Shown: one piece after another, positions 1 to 9,235 of the stretch | Layout: every line of letters begins with the position of its first letter | Position numbering within the stretch: the stretch's first letter is position 1 | Source of the DNA: Algibacillus agarilyticus | GTDB lineage: Bacteria; Pseudomonadota; Gammaproteobacteria; Enterobacterales; Alteromonadaceae | Reading direction: 5' to 3' | DNA: 64,000 bases | Assembly: GCF_003286125.1 (NCBI RefSeq) | Contig: NZ_QMED01000011.1 | Location: forward strand, 1-64,000 | Position numbers and translations under genes: made by a program | The notes under the pieces: generated by a model | The model's database searches: none | The model's input: only the letters and a program-made list of their open reading frames with translations | Told to the model about the DNA's origin: nothing

Positions 1-251
1 TACATCCTTGGTTGAGAATAACGGGATTGATTAATAAGTGAGCTTAAGTACCTACATATGAAAAGGACTTAGTTTCCCATTTTGATCGGAGATCGATTTA
101 ATACGATTCAATTTTACAACGCCCTCTTAAAAGTTAGTTGAAAAATTTAAAATAATCTATCATTTTTAACGATATAAATCTTGTTGATACTTTACAATTC
201 ATCTAGATTAGATCCATACTAAATACTAATAAATTCAAAGGATAAAGAGCC

Positions 252-761
252 GTGATAAAAATAATTACATCGCTCATCACAAACGATAAGCCCGGCATAA
301 TTGAACAGCTTGCAAAAATAGTGACTCATCACAATGGTAATTGGGAAGCCAGTAATTTTAGCCAACTAGCAGGTAAATTTGCCGGTGTAGTTGAGATCAG
401 TGTAGCTGAAGAGCAACAAACCCAATTAATTACGGCTTTACAGCAATTACAACAAGCTGATTTTATTATTGATATAGCTACATCTTCATTGAGTAATGAG
501 CAGGCAAAAACGAGCCATATCATCGAAGTCACCGGTAATGACCGCAATGGTATAATCAAAGACGTATCATCCGTATTAGCAAAAAATAATATTAATGTAT
601 TAAAACTCAGCTCTGAAACGTCTCCTGCACCTAACTGGGGTGGCAACCTATTTAAGGCAATAATTGAAATACAAGCTTCAGACACCAACGCGATAGATGC
701 CGCTATTGATGGGCTCGAATCGATAACTGATGATTTGATTGTCGATATAACGTTATTATAA
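252..761 (+). CDS. GcvR-like tandem ACT-domain protein
   Basis: A 169-residue protein with two ACT-like halves. The first opens with a ligand-loop-like stretch (TNDKPGIIEQLAKIV, about residues 10-24). The second repeats the pattern (GNDRNGIIKDVSSVLAKNN, about 95-113). This is the layout of GcvR, the glycine-cleavage repressor accessory protein, which acts through GcvA rather than binding DNA itself. Here that role is inferred from architecture only. The start is GTG, with an AAAGGATAAAGAG stretch just upstream. ppk begins 79 bp downstream on the same strand, with no clear terminator between them. Other ACT-domain regulators cannot be excluded. Confidence 0.75.
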   Translation: MIKIITSLITNDKPGIIEQLAKIVTHHNGNWEASNFSQLAGKFAGVVEISVAEEQQTQLITALQQLQQADFIIDIATSSLSNEQAKTSHIIEVTGNDRNGIIKDVSSVLAKNNINVLKLSSETSPAPNWGGNLFKAIIEIQASDTNAIDAAIDGLESITDDLIVDITLL

Positions 762-840
762 ATAAATGAACTGCATTCATAAAGATGCAATAAAAACGTG
801 ATATAGCTTATACATTGCATTTTTACTGAATTATTAAGAC

Positions 841-2916
841 ATGATGATGGCGAAATCAGAACAACTATTTAATCAAAAAGAACTCAGCTGGCTTTCTTTT
901 AATGAACGAGTATTACAAGAAGCCGGCGACAAAAGCGTACCCGTTGTTGAACGAGTGCGCTTTTTAGGAATATTTTCTAATAATCTAGATGAATTTTTCA
1001 GGGTTCGCTTTGCCGACGTTAAACGCCAAATTCTTATAAACAATGAACACAGCGACGATCCAGAAGATGAATCACTGTTAAAAAAAATACAGAAAAAGAT
1101 CTTAAAACTACAAGATAATTTTGAGCGAATTCATAAAGATGTCGTTAAAGAATTAATTAAACATAATATTTATTTAATTGATCATTCTCATCTTTCGGCT
1201 TTTCACAGTGATTGGTTAAAGAACTTTTTTAAAGAACAAGTATTACGCCATATTACTCCGATTATAGTACGTGAAAATACCGATTTAATTAGTCATTTAA
1301 GTGACTCAACCACCTATTTAGCGGTGGCTATTCGTAATGGTGATTCAACTCAATACGCCATTTTAGATGTGCCAACCGATGCAATGCCGCGATTTATTCA
1401 ATTACCTGCCGAACGCACTAAAAAGAAGAAAAATATTATTTTGCTTGATGATGTTTTAATTCATTCAATGCACGAAATATTTGGTGGCTTTTTTGAATAT
1501 GAATCTTTTGATGTGCATTCGTTTAAAATAACACGAGATGCAGAATTTGGTATTAGCGACGAGATAGATGTGAGCTTGGTTGAGCAGATGTCTGAAGGTT
1601 TAAAACAGCGCATTGATGCAAAGCCAACTCGAGTTGTTTACGATCGTGATATGCCTAACGATGTATTAAACATTTTAAAAGAAAAATTGAATGTCGCGGA
1701 TGATGATGGCAACCTGCTACCGGGTGGCCGTTACAGAAACTTTAAAGATTTTATCTCATTTCCTAATATCGGTCGTAGCTACCTTGAAAACAAGCCGCTA
1801 CCCCCACTAAAACATCATAAATTTTTAAAGTTCGCGAATGTATTTAAAGCCATTCAAGAACAAGATATTTTATTGCACTACCCTTACCATACCTTCGATC
1901 ATTTTAATGAAGTTGTTCGACAGGCCGCGTTTGACCCTAAAGTTAAAAGTATCAAACTTAATATTTACCGTGTCGCTAAAAATTCAAATATTATTAGCTC
2001 ACTGATTGATGCGATAAAAAACGGTAAAAAAGTCTCGGTTGTTGTTGAACTGAAAGCGCGTTTTGATGAATCAAATAATATTGAATGGGCGAAACGCATG
2101 ACTGATGCGGGGATCCGAGTTATATTTGGTAACCAGCATTTAAAAATACATTCAAAATTATTACTCATTTCCCGCAAAGAAAACGGTGAATTAGTTCGTT
2201 ATGCTCATATCGGTACGGGTAACTTTCATGAGAAAACCGCTAAGTTATATACCGACTTTAGTTTGTTTACGCAGCATCCTGAAATTTGCTCAGAAGTAGA
2301 AGATGTTTTTGATTTTATTGAAAACATGTACAAACGTTATGATTATAAACATTTACTGGTTTCACCTGTTCACATGCGTATTCCGGTAACTAATTTAATC
2401 GATAACGAAATCATCAATGCTAGAGCGGGTAAATCGGCACAAATTATTTTAAAAGTGAATAATTTAGTGGATAAACCGCTCATATTAAAACTTTATGAAG
2501 CAAGCCAAGCCGGTGTAAAAGTGCGTATGATTATACGCGGTATGTGTGAACTGGTACCAGGTGTGAGTGGTTTGAGCGAAAACATTCAAGTAATCAGTAT
2601 TGTTGACCGTTATTTAGAACATCCTAGAGTAATGGTATTTCATAATGGCGGCGCCGAAAAAGTATACATCTCATCGGCAGATTGGATGACGCGTAATGTC
2701 GATCATCGCATCGAAGTCAGTTGCCCTATTTATGATGAAAAACTCAAGCAACAAATAAAAGACCTTCTTGATCTACAATTTTCAGATACAACTAAAGCAC
2801 GGATAATCGATTCGGAGCAAAAAAACCACTATGTGAAACGTGGAAATAGACGTAAAGTCCGTTCACAAGTCGCGATATATCAATACCTGAAATTGCAAGA
2901 AGAGCAAAACGAATAA
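841..2916 (+). CDS. ppk: Polyphosphate kinase 1
   Basis: Makes long-chain inorganic polyphosphate reversibly from ATP. The 691-residue length is normal for PPK1. The N-terminus (LFNQKELSWLSFNERVLQEA) is the typical PPK1 opening. The two phospholipase D-like domains carry the expected histidines: about residue 437 in IHSKLLLISRKENGE, which should be the autophosphorylated one, and about 594 in the YLEHPRV motif. The GTGNFHEKTAKLYTD and SADWMTRN motifs are intact. ppx follows after 19 bp on the same strand, so synthesis and breakdown of polyphosphate are probably co-transcribed. Two alternative ATG codons (ATGATGATG) make the exact start uncertain by one or two residues. Confidence 0.97.
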   Translation: MMMAKSEQLFNQKELSWLSFNERVLQEAGDKSVPVVERVRFLGIFSNNLDEFFRVRFADVKRQILINNEHSDDPEDESLLKKIQKKILKLQDNFERIHKDVVKELIKHNIYLIDHSHLSAFHSDWLKNFFKEQVLRHITPIIVRENTDLISHLSDSTTYLAVAIRNGDSTQYAILDVPTDAMPRFIQLPAERTKKKKNIILLDDVLIHSMHEIFGGFFEYESFDVHSFKITRDAEFGISDEIDVSLVEQMSEGLKQRIDAKPTRVVYDRDMPNDVLNILKEKLNVADDDGNLLPGGRYRNFKDFISFPNIGRSYLENKPLPPLKHHKFLKFANVFKAIQEQDILLHYPYHTFDHFNEVVRQAAFDPKVKSIKLNIYRVAKNSNIISSLIDAIKNGKKVSVVVELKARFDESNNIEWAKRMTDAGIRVIFGNQHLKIHSKLLLISRKENGELVRYAHIGTGNFHEKTAKLYTDFSLFTQHPEICSEVEDVFDFIENMYKRYDYKHLLVSPVHMRIPVTNLIDNEIINARAGKSAQIILKVNNLVDKPLILKLYEASQAGVKVRMIIRGMCELVPGVSGLSENIQVISIVDRYLEHPRVMVFHNGGAEKVYISSADWMTRNVDHRIEVSCPIYDEKLKQQIKDLLDLQFSDTTKARIIDSEQKNHYVKRGNRRKVRSQVAIYQYLKLQEEQNE

Positions 2917-2935
2917 TACAACCTCGGAGAATTAG

Positions 2936-4444
2936 GTGGAAAAAACAGATCAAATAACGGAAGAAACCGGTAAAGTCTATGCGGCACTCGATATAGGCTC
3001 TAATAGTTTCCATCTAATTGTTGCCCGTATTGTTGATGGCTCATTGCAGGTTTTGCATAAAGTTAAGCAGCGAGTTCGCTTAGCAGATGGTTTATCAAAA
3101 GATAAACAGCTTAATCAAATTGCAATGGATCGTGGCTTAGAAACACTCACCCAAATGGCAACCGCATTGGAAGGCCTTAGCGAAGAAAACGTTAGAGTAG
3201 TCGCAACTTATACCTTGCGCACGGCAATCAATACACAAGATTTTTTACACCAAGCCAGAGACGTTTTTCCGTATCCAATTGAAATAATTAGTGGTCAAGA
3301 AGAAGCTCGCTTAATTTACCAAGGTGTCGCGCATACGATTAGCCAACCCGGTAATCGACTTGTTATTGATATCGGGGGTGGCAGCACCGAGTTTATTATT
3401 GGTCACCATTTTGATCCAATTGCCCTTAGCTCACGTTCGATGGGCTGTGTGAGTTTTACCCAACAATTTTTTCACGACGGCGAAATAACCGACCGTGCCT
3501 TTCATAAAGCGATTATTCACGCCGAGCAAGAGTTAGAAGATATAATAGAGCACTATAAATTAACCGGCTGGCAAGCCTGTTTTGGCACATCAGGAACGAT
3601 CAAAGCAATAAGAGAAGTTATTATAAGAGCGGGCTGGAGTCAAGGTGATATCACTGCGGCCCATCTCGAAAAATTAAAGCAGATGTTGTTAAGCTTCGGC
3701 ACGATAGACCAAATTAATATTGCAGGTGTGTCAGAACATCGAAGCCCGGTTTTGCCCGGCGGATTAGCTGTATTAATCGCCGCTTTTGAAGTTTTAAATA
3801 TTGATAGTTTAACCTATTCAGATGCCGCTTTACGTGAAGGTGTACTGTATGAAATGGAAGAGCGTTTACGCCACGATGACATTAGGCAACGTACGATTGA
3901 AAGCTTAGTTAAACGTTATTATGTTGATACACTGCAATCAGAGCGCGTTCAGCGTTCAGCGCTTTATATGGTTGAGCAAATTGACCGTTATTGGAATCTG
4001 CCTAAAAATTATAAACAAATTATACGCTGGGCTTGTCAAATACACGAAATCGGTCTGCACATAAACTCGACCGCTTTTCACAAACACTCAGCTTATATTG
4101 CGAGCTTTTCTGCCCTTCCCGGCTTTGTACAAGAAGAACAAATATTGGTGTCTAGTTTATTGCGCCTACAGCGTAAAAAGTTACGCCTAGAAGAATTACC
4201 CAGTTTTACTTTATACAAAATAACAAAAGTAGTACGGATTATTCGTATTTTACGCATTGCGATTGTCATCAATTTACGTAGAAGAGATAACTGGATCCCA
4301 GGTTATATGATATCGGTTGATGGCGAAAATATTCACTTTAGTTTTCCTAATGACTTTTTAAATCACCAAAAACTTTTTGTTGCCGACCTTGAGCAAGAAC
4401 AACTCTACCAGCAAGAAGCCGGCTTTACGTTTACTTTTGAATAA
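2936..4444 (+). CDS. ppx: Exopolyphosphatase (Ppx/GppA family)
   Basis: Removes terminal phosphate from polyphosphate, and the family can also act on pppGpp. The 502 residues fit Ppx. The ASKHA phosphate-binding motifs are visible: AALDIGSNSFHLIVAR near residue 16, VIDIGGGSTEFIIG near 142, and the catalytic-Glu region SGQEEARLIYQGV near 119. The C-terminal half has the HD-like helical region of long Ppx proteins. The start is GTG with AGGAGAATTAG-type spacing from an upstream GGAG. It lies directly behind ppk, the common ppk-ppx operon. GppA is the alternative, but the ppk neighbour and the length favour Ppx. Confidence 0.94.
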   Translation: MEKTDQITEETGKVYAALDIGSNSFHLIVARIVDGSLQVLHKVKQRVRLADGLSKDKQLNQIAMDRGLETLTQMATALEGLSEENVRVVATYTLRTAINTQDFLHQARDVFPYPIEIISGQEEARLIYQGVAHTISQPGNRLVIDIGGGSTEFIIGHHFDPIALSSRSMGCVSFTQQFFHDGEITDRAFHKAIIHAEQELEDIIEHYKLTGWQACFGTSGTIKAIREVIIRAGWSQGDITAAHLEKLKQMLLSFGTIDQINIAGVSEHRSPVLPGGLAVLIAAFEVLNIDSLTYSDAALREGVLYEMEERLRHDDIRQRTIESLVKRYYVDTLQSERVQRSALYMVEQIDRYWNLPKNYKQIIRWACQIHEIGLHINSTAFHKHSAYIASFSALPGFVQEEQILVSSLLRLQRKKLRLEELPSFTLYKITKVVRIIRILRIAIVINLRRRDNWIPGYMISVDGENIHFSFPNDFLNHQKLFVADLEQEQLYQQEAGFTFTFE

Positions 4445-4639
4445 TATAAAAAATAGTCACGGAAAGAATAAAGCTGAGTGATTGAATTATTCAGCTTTGC
4501 CCCAACCTAACTTTTATACAATCAACTCGCTAAATACACGTAAAATAACCACCTAAAGTAATAACAATGTATTAGCTACTGTTTACCCGAATTCAGATTG
4601 ATAAGTAAAACAACCTCATCTAAAAATTATAGGATCATT

Positions 4640-5617
4640 ATGTCTATTAAACTCGGTATTGTTATGGATCCCATAGCAGACATTAATATTAAAAAAGACA
4701 CCAGCTTCGCAATGTTATTGGCCGCTCAAGCTCGCGGTTACGAATTATATTATATGGAGATGAGTGATTTATATATTGAAAATGGCCGAGCTTACGCCAG
4801 CATGAAACAATTTACAGTACAAAATGATCCTGAAGATTGGTATCAGTTTGAAAACCAAAATGATTGGCCATTAGCCGAACTCGACGTCGTACTGATGCGC
4901 AAAGATCCTCCTTTTGATACTGAATATATTTATGCGACTTATATGCTTGAACAAGCAGAACGAGAAGGTACGCTAATCGTTAATAAACCACAAAGCTTGC
5001 GTGATGCTAATGAAAAATTATATACATCTTGGTTTCCGCAATGCTGCCCGACAACACTAGTAACACGAGACCCTAAGCGATTACGTGAATTTTATAATAC
5101 TCACGAAGATATCATATTAAAACCACTCGATGGTATGGGTGGCGCTTCTATTTTTAGGTTAAAACCAGCAGACGCTAATGTCGGCGTGATCATTGAAACT
5201 TTAACTGAACACGGTGAGCGTTACACTATGGCGCAAAAATTCATACCTGAAATAACCGAAGGTGATAAACGCATTTTAATGATAAATGGCGAACCCATTG
5301 ATTATTGTTTAGCGCGTATTCCTGCTAAAGGTGAAACCCGGGGCAATTTAGCCGCAGGCGGTCGTGGCGAAGCTCGTCCGCTATCCGATTCAGATAGATG
5401 GATAGCAGAGCAAGTGGGCCCAACCTTGAAAGAAAAAGGCCTAATTTTTGTTGGTTTAGATGTTATCGGCGATAAATTAACTGAAATAAATGTAACCAGC
5501 CCAACTTGTGTTCAAGAAATATCAAATGCGTTTGATGTCGATATTACCGGTAAATTGTTCGATTGCATTGAAGAGAAGCTACAAGATCAGATTATACCAA
5601 TTCATATAAATAAGTGA
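4640..5617 (+). CDS. gshB: Glutathione synthetase with a MITE-derived C-terminus
   Basis: ATP-grasp ligase that joins gamma-glutamylcysteine to glycine. An in-frame ATG lies 14 codons upstream, but the ATG at 4640 (MSIKLGIVMDPI) matches the family start and has AGGATC before it. ATP-grasp features include ILKPLDGMGGASIFR, RILMINGEPIDYCLARIP and LDVIGDKLTEINVTSPT. The protein would be about 325 residues. The last eight residues (IIPIHINK) and the stop are read from the left end of a MITE-like element starting at 5595. Splicing out the element and one TTA gives CAG ATT AAA GCC AAT TAG, so the ancestral end was probably DQIKAN. The catalytic body is untouched. Confidence 0.96.
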   Translation: MSIKLGIVMDPIADINIKKDTSFAMLLAAQARGYELYYMEMSDLYIENGRAYASMKQFTVQNDPEDWYQFENQNDWPLAELDVVLMRKDPPFDTEYIYATYMLEQAEREGTLIVNKPQSLRDANEKLYTSWFPQCCPTTLVTRDPKRLREFYNTHEDIILKPLDGMGGASIFRLKPADANVGVIIETLTEHGERYTMAQKFIPEITEGDKRILMINGEPIDYCLARIPAKGETRGNLAAGGRGEARPLSDSDRWIAEQVGPTLKEKGLIFVGLDVIGDKLTEINVTSPTCVQEISNAFDVDITGKLFDCIEEKLQDQIIPIHINK

Positions 5618-5843
5618 TCTCTCAGAATGCATCCAGCGTTTTTTGAACAAGGCGTCGGTGTACAGGAATGGTTGTTCCCTTTCAAATACCGATAACGCAG
5701 GTCAAAAGCCGCTGGGGCATTCCTTCCAGGCGAGTTTTAATGCGCTTACTCTGTGTTGCTCGAACTCATAAGAGCACTACTATTCTTTCATTTAAGCGCA
5801 TTTAAACGCTCGCTGAGTGGGCATTTATTATTACGGATTGGTA
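5595..5843 (+). mobile_element. MITE-like element, copy 1
   Basis: A 249-bp element with short imperfect terminal inverted repeats (TACCAAT...ATTGGTA). It is flanked on both sides by TTA, which looks like a 3-bp target duplication. It has no transposase. It closely matches the copy at 5985-6234 (a handful of base differences) and, inverted, the copy at 26857-27162. Its left end is read through by gshB and supplies that gene's last codons and stop. Confidence 0.85.
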
Positions 5844-5912
5844 TTAAAGCCAATTAGGATAAACGGCTTAATTAGACAAGCTAGACCGTAGCAAATTAAT
5901 GACTTAGCGCAT

Positions 5913-5954
5913 AAAAAAGAGCTTATCGATATTAACAGCGATAAGCTCTTTTTT
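5913..5954. terminator. Strong hairpin between two MITE copies
   Basis: A perfect 16-bp stem, AAAAAAGAGCTTATCG pairing with CGATAAGCTCTTTTTT, around a 10-base loop. It is followed by T-runs in both directions, so it can terminate from either strand. It was probably the shared terminator of convergent gshB and yejK before the two elements inserted on each side of it. Confidence 0.85.
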
Positions 5955-5984
5955 GATCAACATGTTGATTTTAAAATCGAATTA

Positions 5985-6234
5985 TACCAATTCATATAAA
6001 TAAGTGATCTCTCAGAATGAATCCAGCGGTTTTTGAACAAGGCGTCGGTGTGTAGGAATGGTTGTTCCCTTTCAAATACCGATAACGCAGGTCAAAAGCC
6101 GCTGGGGCATTCCTTTCAGGCGAGTTTTAAATGCGCTTACTCTGTGTTGCTCGAACTCAAACGAGCACCACTATTCTTTCATTTAAGCGCATTTAAACGC
6201 TCGCTGAGTGGGCACTTATTATTACGGATTGGTA
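5985..6234 (+). mobile_element. MITE-like element, copy 2
   Basis: A second, directly repeated copy, 250 bp, with the same TACCAAT...ATTGGTA ends and TTA on both flanks (5982-5984 and 6235-6237). The right-hand TTA is the complement of the yejK stop codon TAA, so the element lies exactly against the end of that gene without altering its protein. A short reading frame inside it has no sign of being a gene. Confidence 0.85.
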
Positions 6235-7215
6235 TTAACCATTCTTTTCTAAAGCATCAAGTAAATTCGGCGGTAACTTAGTGAATTTAAGTGTTTTAGC
6301 AATGGGATCATAATGTATATGTTCACCCAATAATTCACGGTTAAATGACAAACTCATCCCACCACCTTGACCAAAGAATTTTTTCAGTGATTTTGACGCT
6401 GATAAATACACCGGACAAGAGTCATTAAACTCTTCATCTTCGGCTGCTTTATCATAAAACCCCGCTAAACCGGTTTTTTCTTCGATCTCTTCCGATAAAT
6501 GCTGCACATCTAAAAAGTCACCCACTTCAGATGCATTTTTCATTACATCTAACGTAACCTCACGCACAGAAGACGCTTTTTCATCATCAGAATTATCTGA
6601 AATAAAGGTTTCAACCGTTTCAATTAATTTTTGCGTAGCATCTTTCGCGTTTAATTTAGGTTCAATTCCTAAAGCATCCGCCATAAAATCATTAACAGTG
6701 CGGCCCACTCGCCCTTTTATATAAGCAATTGCGCGTTCAGAATCTGGGTTCACGCCAAACTCGCTCATGTCGAGCTGTACCGCTAATTGAATGTTCGCAA
6801 TATCTAAATATTGTGAGCGCTCTGCACTTATTGCGTCATTTAACAATACAGAATCTTTAACCCCTAAAACAGCAGCTAACACATATTCCGATGCTAAATG
6901 CTGGTAACAGGCAACCACTAATATTGACTCTGCGGGGGGCGCTTCAACGTCGATTGATTGTTGTAATGCATTAAAAATATGATCAGCTAACGCTTGACCA
7001 CTCACACCCGATTTAAGTTGTTCAGCCACTTCACTATCGTCTTTAAATTGACAATATTCTTTCTGGCCTTTCTTAATAAACGAAGTATGAATACCTTCTG
7101 CTAAATACTCAGCAGTTTGACCGTCAACGCAAGTTGCAGCCGATAATTGTAAATTAATACGGTTATCGCCATGAATTAAGCGATTAAAATAAATTTGTGC
7201 ACTAGAAATAGACAT
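6235..7215 (-). CDS. yejK: Nucleoid-associated protein YejK (NdpA)
   Basis: A 326-residue member of the YejK/NdpA nucleoid-associated family, which binds DNA and has been linked to topoisomerase function. The N-terminal stretch (SISSAQIYFNRLIHGDN) and the C-terminal region (SFNRELLGEHIHYDPIAKTL, FTKLPPNLLDAL) are typical. It is transcribed away from yejL, as in E. coli. The ATG start at 7215 has an upstream GAGG (AAAGAGGAACT on the far strand side is not strand-correct, so the RBS is only inferred). The stop codon coincides with the TTA flank of a MITE-like element. Confidence 0.95.
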   Translation of the reverse strand: MSISSAQIYFNRLIHGDNRINLQLSAATCVDGQTAEYLAEGIHTSFIKKGQKEYCQFKDDSEVAEQLKSGVSGQALADHIFNALQQSIDVEAPPAESILVVACYQHLASEYVLAAVLGVKDSVLLNDAISAERSQYLDIANIQLAVQLDMSEFGVNPDSERAIAYIKGRVGRTVNDFMADALGIEPKLNAKDATQKLIETVETFISDNSDDEKASSVREVTLDVMKNASEVGDFLDVQHLSEEIEEKTGLAGFYDKAAEDEEFNDSCPVYLSASKSLKKFFGQGGGMSLSFNRELLGEHIHYDPIAKTLKFTKLPPNLLDALEKNG

Positions 7216-7285
7216 AAGCCATTGAGTTTTCTATCAAAGAGGAACTAAAATTAGAGTATCTATATATAGTAAAGTAAAAGTGCCC

Positions 7286-7498
7286 ATGGCTCAATCAAGT
7301 AAATACTCAAATGATGAATTTGAGAAAGTAGTAAACGCAATTAATATCGCGCTTAAAGCGCAAAACACACCAACCGATTTAGCTTTAATGGCATTAGGCG
7401 ATGCAGTTATTAGCCAAGTGCAAAAAAGCTATGACAAACCTAGCCAACAAAAAATCATCGAGCAATTTAGTCTCGCCTTAAAACACGCGCTAAAATAA
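7286..7498 (+). CDS. yejL: YejL family protein (UPF0352/DUF1414)
   Basis: A small protein of about 70 residues. A GTG two codons upstream (7280) is possible. The ATG at 7286 gives MAQSSKYSNDEF, which matches the usual YejL opening (MPQISRYSDEQ in E. coli, from memory). The core (APTDLALMALGD-like: NTPTDLALMALGDAVISQV) is diagnostic. The molecular function is unknown. It lies between divergent yejK and co-directional yejM, in conserved synteny, only 12 bp before the next start. Confidence 0.92.
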   Translation: MAQSSKYSNDEFEKVVNAINIALKAQNTPTDLALMALGDAVISQVQKSYDKPSQQKIIEQFSLALKHALK

Positions 7499-7510
7499 GA
7501 AACTGATCAT

Positions 7511-9079
7511 ATGTGGTTAAACTCTGCCTCTCGGCAATCGCAACTCTTATCTTGGGGTCATTGGTTTACCGTAATCAATGTATTCTTGGGACTTATCGTT
7601 TCAAGCATTTATTTTTTTGCTGAACCCATGCCCGATAGTTTATTAGGTATTATTTACTTATTGCTATATTGGGTTGGGCATATCGCCTTTCTATTTTTTG
7701 TTGTTTATGTATTAGCTATATTCCCGGTGCTCGCCGGTACAAAAAATATGGGGTTTAGTCGCATTTGGTCAGCGGTGGTGTCAACTACGGGTTTAAGTTT
7801 ACTATTTGTTGATAGTATTTTTTATTCGGTCAATTTATATCACTTAGATCTTTTCTCTACTGCTAACATTCAATCGGATGTTAGTTTTTTAGTTGATAAA
7901 ATTCCGTCTGGCTTTTTTGCTGCCTTTTTTGTTTTATATGCTGCTATTTTTAGTATTGAAATAGCCTTAAGCAATAAACTATGGCGAGATCTTGAACAAA
8001 TTAGTGCGCAATTTAAACGCTATAAAGTGGCTCAAGCTTTTTTAGGCTGCTTTTTTGTAACACATCTAGTGCATATCTGGGCGGATGCCAAAGTCTACCA
8101 GCCTATTATAGCCAAAGATAACTTGTTACCTTTCTCTTATCCACTAACGGCTAAAAACTTTTTATCAGGCTCTGGCTTAATTGATTTAACCGATTACTTA
8201 GATAAAAAAGAACTGTATTTTAATGTGTCGGGTTATCACTTAACCATGCCTTCAAATGAGCTAACCTGTCAAAATCCAACACGTGATATGACATTATCCG
8301 TATTAAGTGTTAGCGACGAATTACTACCGTTGATTAATTACGAATTAAAAAAGTTGAATTTTTTAACCGATTCGACACGTTATTGGTCACCAGTAGAAGA
8401 TGAGCACGTTGCATTTGAAATGCTATTTGGTTTGCCGGTAATTTACCAACCGTTGATCATGCAAAAAAGCATATTAAATACCGCGCTGATTAAACAAAAT
8501 GTGGGTTTAAAATTTAACCCATCGGCTGCAAATTTAAGTCATACCATTGACTTATCAATGCCGAGTTACATTAAAGGTAATAACGCGTTATTTGTTAATC
8601 ATTACACCGTGAAAAGTCATCAAGCTTTGCATTACTCGATTAAGCAACTAATGACACAACAAGATAACCAGCACTTAGTTGTGCTTAAACCAAGTGGTCA
8701 ATTCACGACGAGTTTAATTTACACCAGTAAAAGACAAGCAAGTCATACAACCTCGACAGAATCGTTAGGTTCATTACCTAATATGGTCAGTAATTACGAT
8801 ATTTTACCCAGTGTATTAAACGGTTGGTTAGGGTGTGATTGGCAAGCAACAGGTAAACGCTTTGGTCAAAATTTATTTGCATCACCGCAAAATAAAGATT
8901 GGTTTGTCTCTGCAGATAGTCAATTTATCTACGTGTGGGATAAAAACAAAGCAACGTTTATCGATAATAAGGCCAAATTAATAAGTCATTCATTACAACG
9001 CACTCTCGATACCGAGCCGCATTCAAATAGTGTTTTAGCCAGAGCGATTGGGCAATTAAAACAATTTTTACGACAATAA
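7511..9079 (+). CDS. yejM: YejM/LapC/PbgA-like inner-membrane protein with a divergent sulfatase-like domain
   Basis: A 522-residue protein, shorter than E. coli YejM (586). About five N-terminal membrane segments lie within residues 15-210 (DUF3413-like). The family motif SWGHWFTVINVFLGLIV is near residue 13, and HIWADAKVYQPI / PLSYPMTA-like PFSYPLTAKNFL near 190-220. In E. coli this protein senses LPS and restrains LapB/FtsH turnover of LpxC. The periplasmic part should be an alkaline-phosphatase/sulfatase fold, but the usual landmarks (TVDGLNYSRF, SGNTTDNGIFGLFYG, HGHLQVPL in E. coli) are not recognisable. The yejK-L-M synteny and the membrane part support the name, and the periplasmic part is strongly diverged. 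Confidence 0.82.
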   Translation: MWLNSASRQSQLLSWGHWFTVINVFLGLIVSSIYFFAEPMPDSLLGIIYLLLYWVGHIAFLFFVVYVLAIFPVLAGTKNMGFSRIWSAVVSTTGLSLLFVDSIFYSVNLYHLDLFSTANIQSDVSFLVDKIPSGFFAAFFVLYAAIFSIEIALSNKLWRDLEQISAQFKRYKVAQAFLGCFFVTHLVHIWADAKVYQPIIAKDNLLPFSYPLTAKNFLSGSGLIDLTDYLDKKELYFNVSGYHLTMPSNELTCQNPTRDMTLSVLSVSDELLPLINYELKKLNFLTDSTRYWSPVEDEHVAFEMLFGLPVIYQPLIMQKSILNTALIKQNVGLKFNPSAANLSHTIDLSMPSYIKGNNALFVNHYTVKSHQALHYSIKQLMTQQDNQHLVVLKPSGQFTTSLIYTSKRQASHTTSTESLGSLPNMVSNYDILPSVLNGWLGCDWQATGKRFGQNLFASPQNKDWFVSADSQFIYVWDKNKATFIDNKAKLISHSLQRTLDTEPHSNSVLARAIGQLKQFLRQ

Positions 9080-9128
9080 CCTTGATTTAATTGGCTGGTT
9101 GTCTCGTCATTATTTAGTACAAACAAAA

Positions 9129-9160
9129 AAGCCCCTTTACGCTAACGCGTAAAGGGGCTT
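9129..9160. terminator. Bidirectional terminator
   Basis: A 14-bp perfect stem, AAGCCCCTTTACGC with GCGTAAAGGGGCTT, around a TAAC loop. A-rich sequence lies before it and T-rich after it. It sits between the convergent yejM and the small gene at 9236, so it should serve both. Confidence 0.92.
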
Positions 9161-9235
9161 TTATTTGAATAATGAATAATGGGAAGCTTGAAAACGCGTT
9201 GCAATCACGTTTATACCCAGATAGCTTGGGTATAA

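Noticed and set aside
329-820. A 163-codon minus-strand frame opposite the ACT protein
   Set aside because: It is the shadow of a well-supported gene with clear ACT motifs. No family is seen on the minus strand.
5595-6234. CRISPR-like direct repeats
   Set aside because: The two copies are 250 bp each with one 141-bp gap. That is a dispersed element, not a short-repeat array.
6033-6281. An 82-codon open frame in and past MITE copy 2
   Set aside because: It lies almost wholly inside the repeat and runs into the opposite strand of yejK. No ribosome site and no recognisable family.
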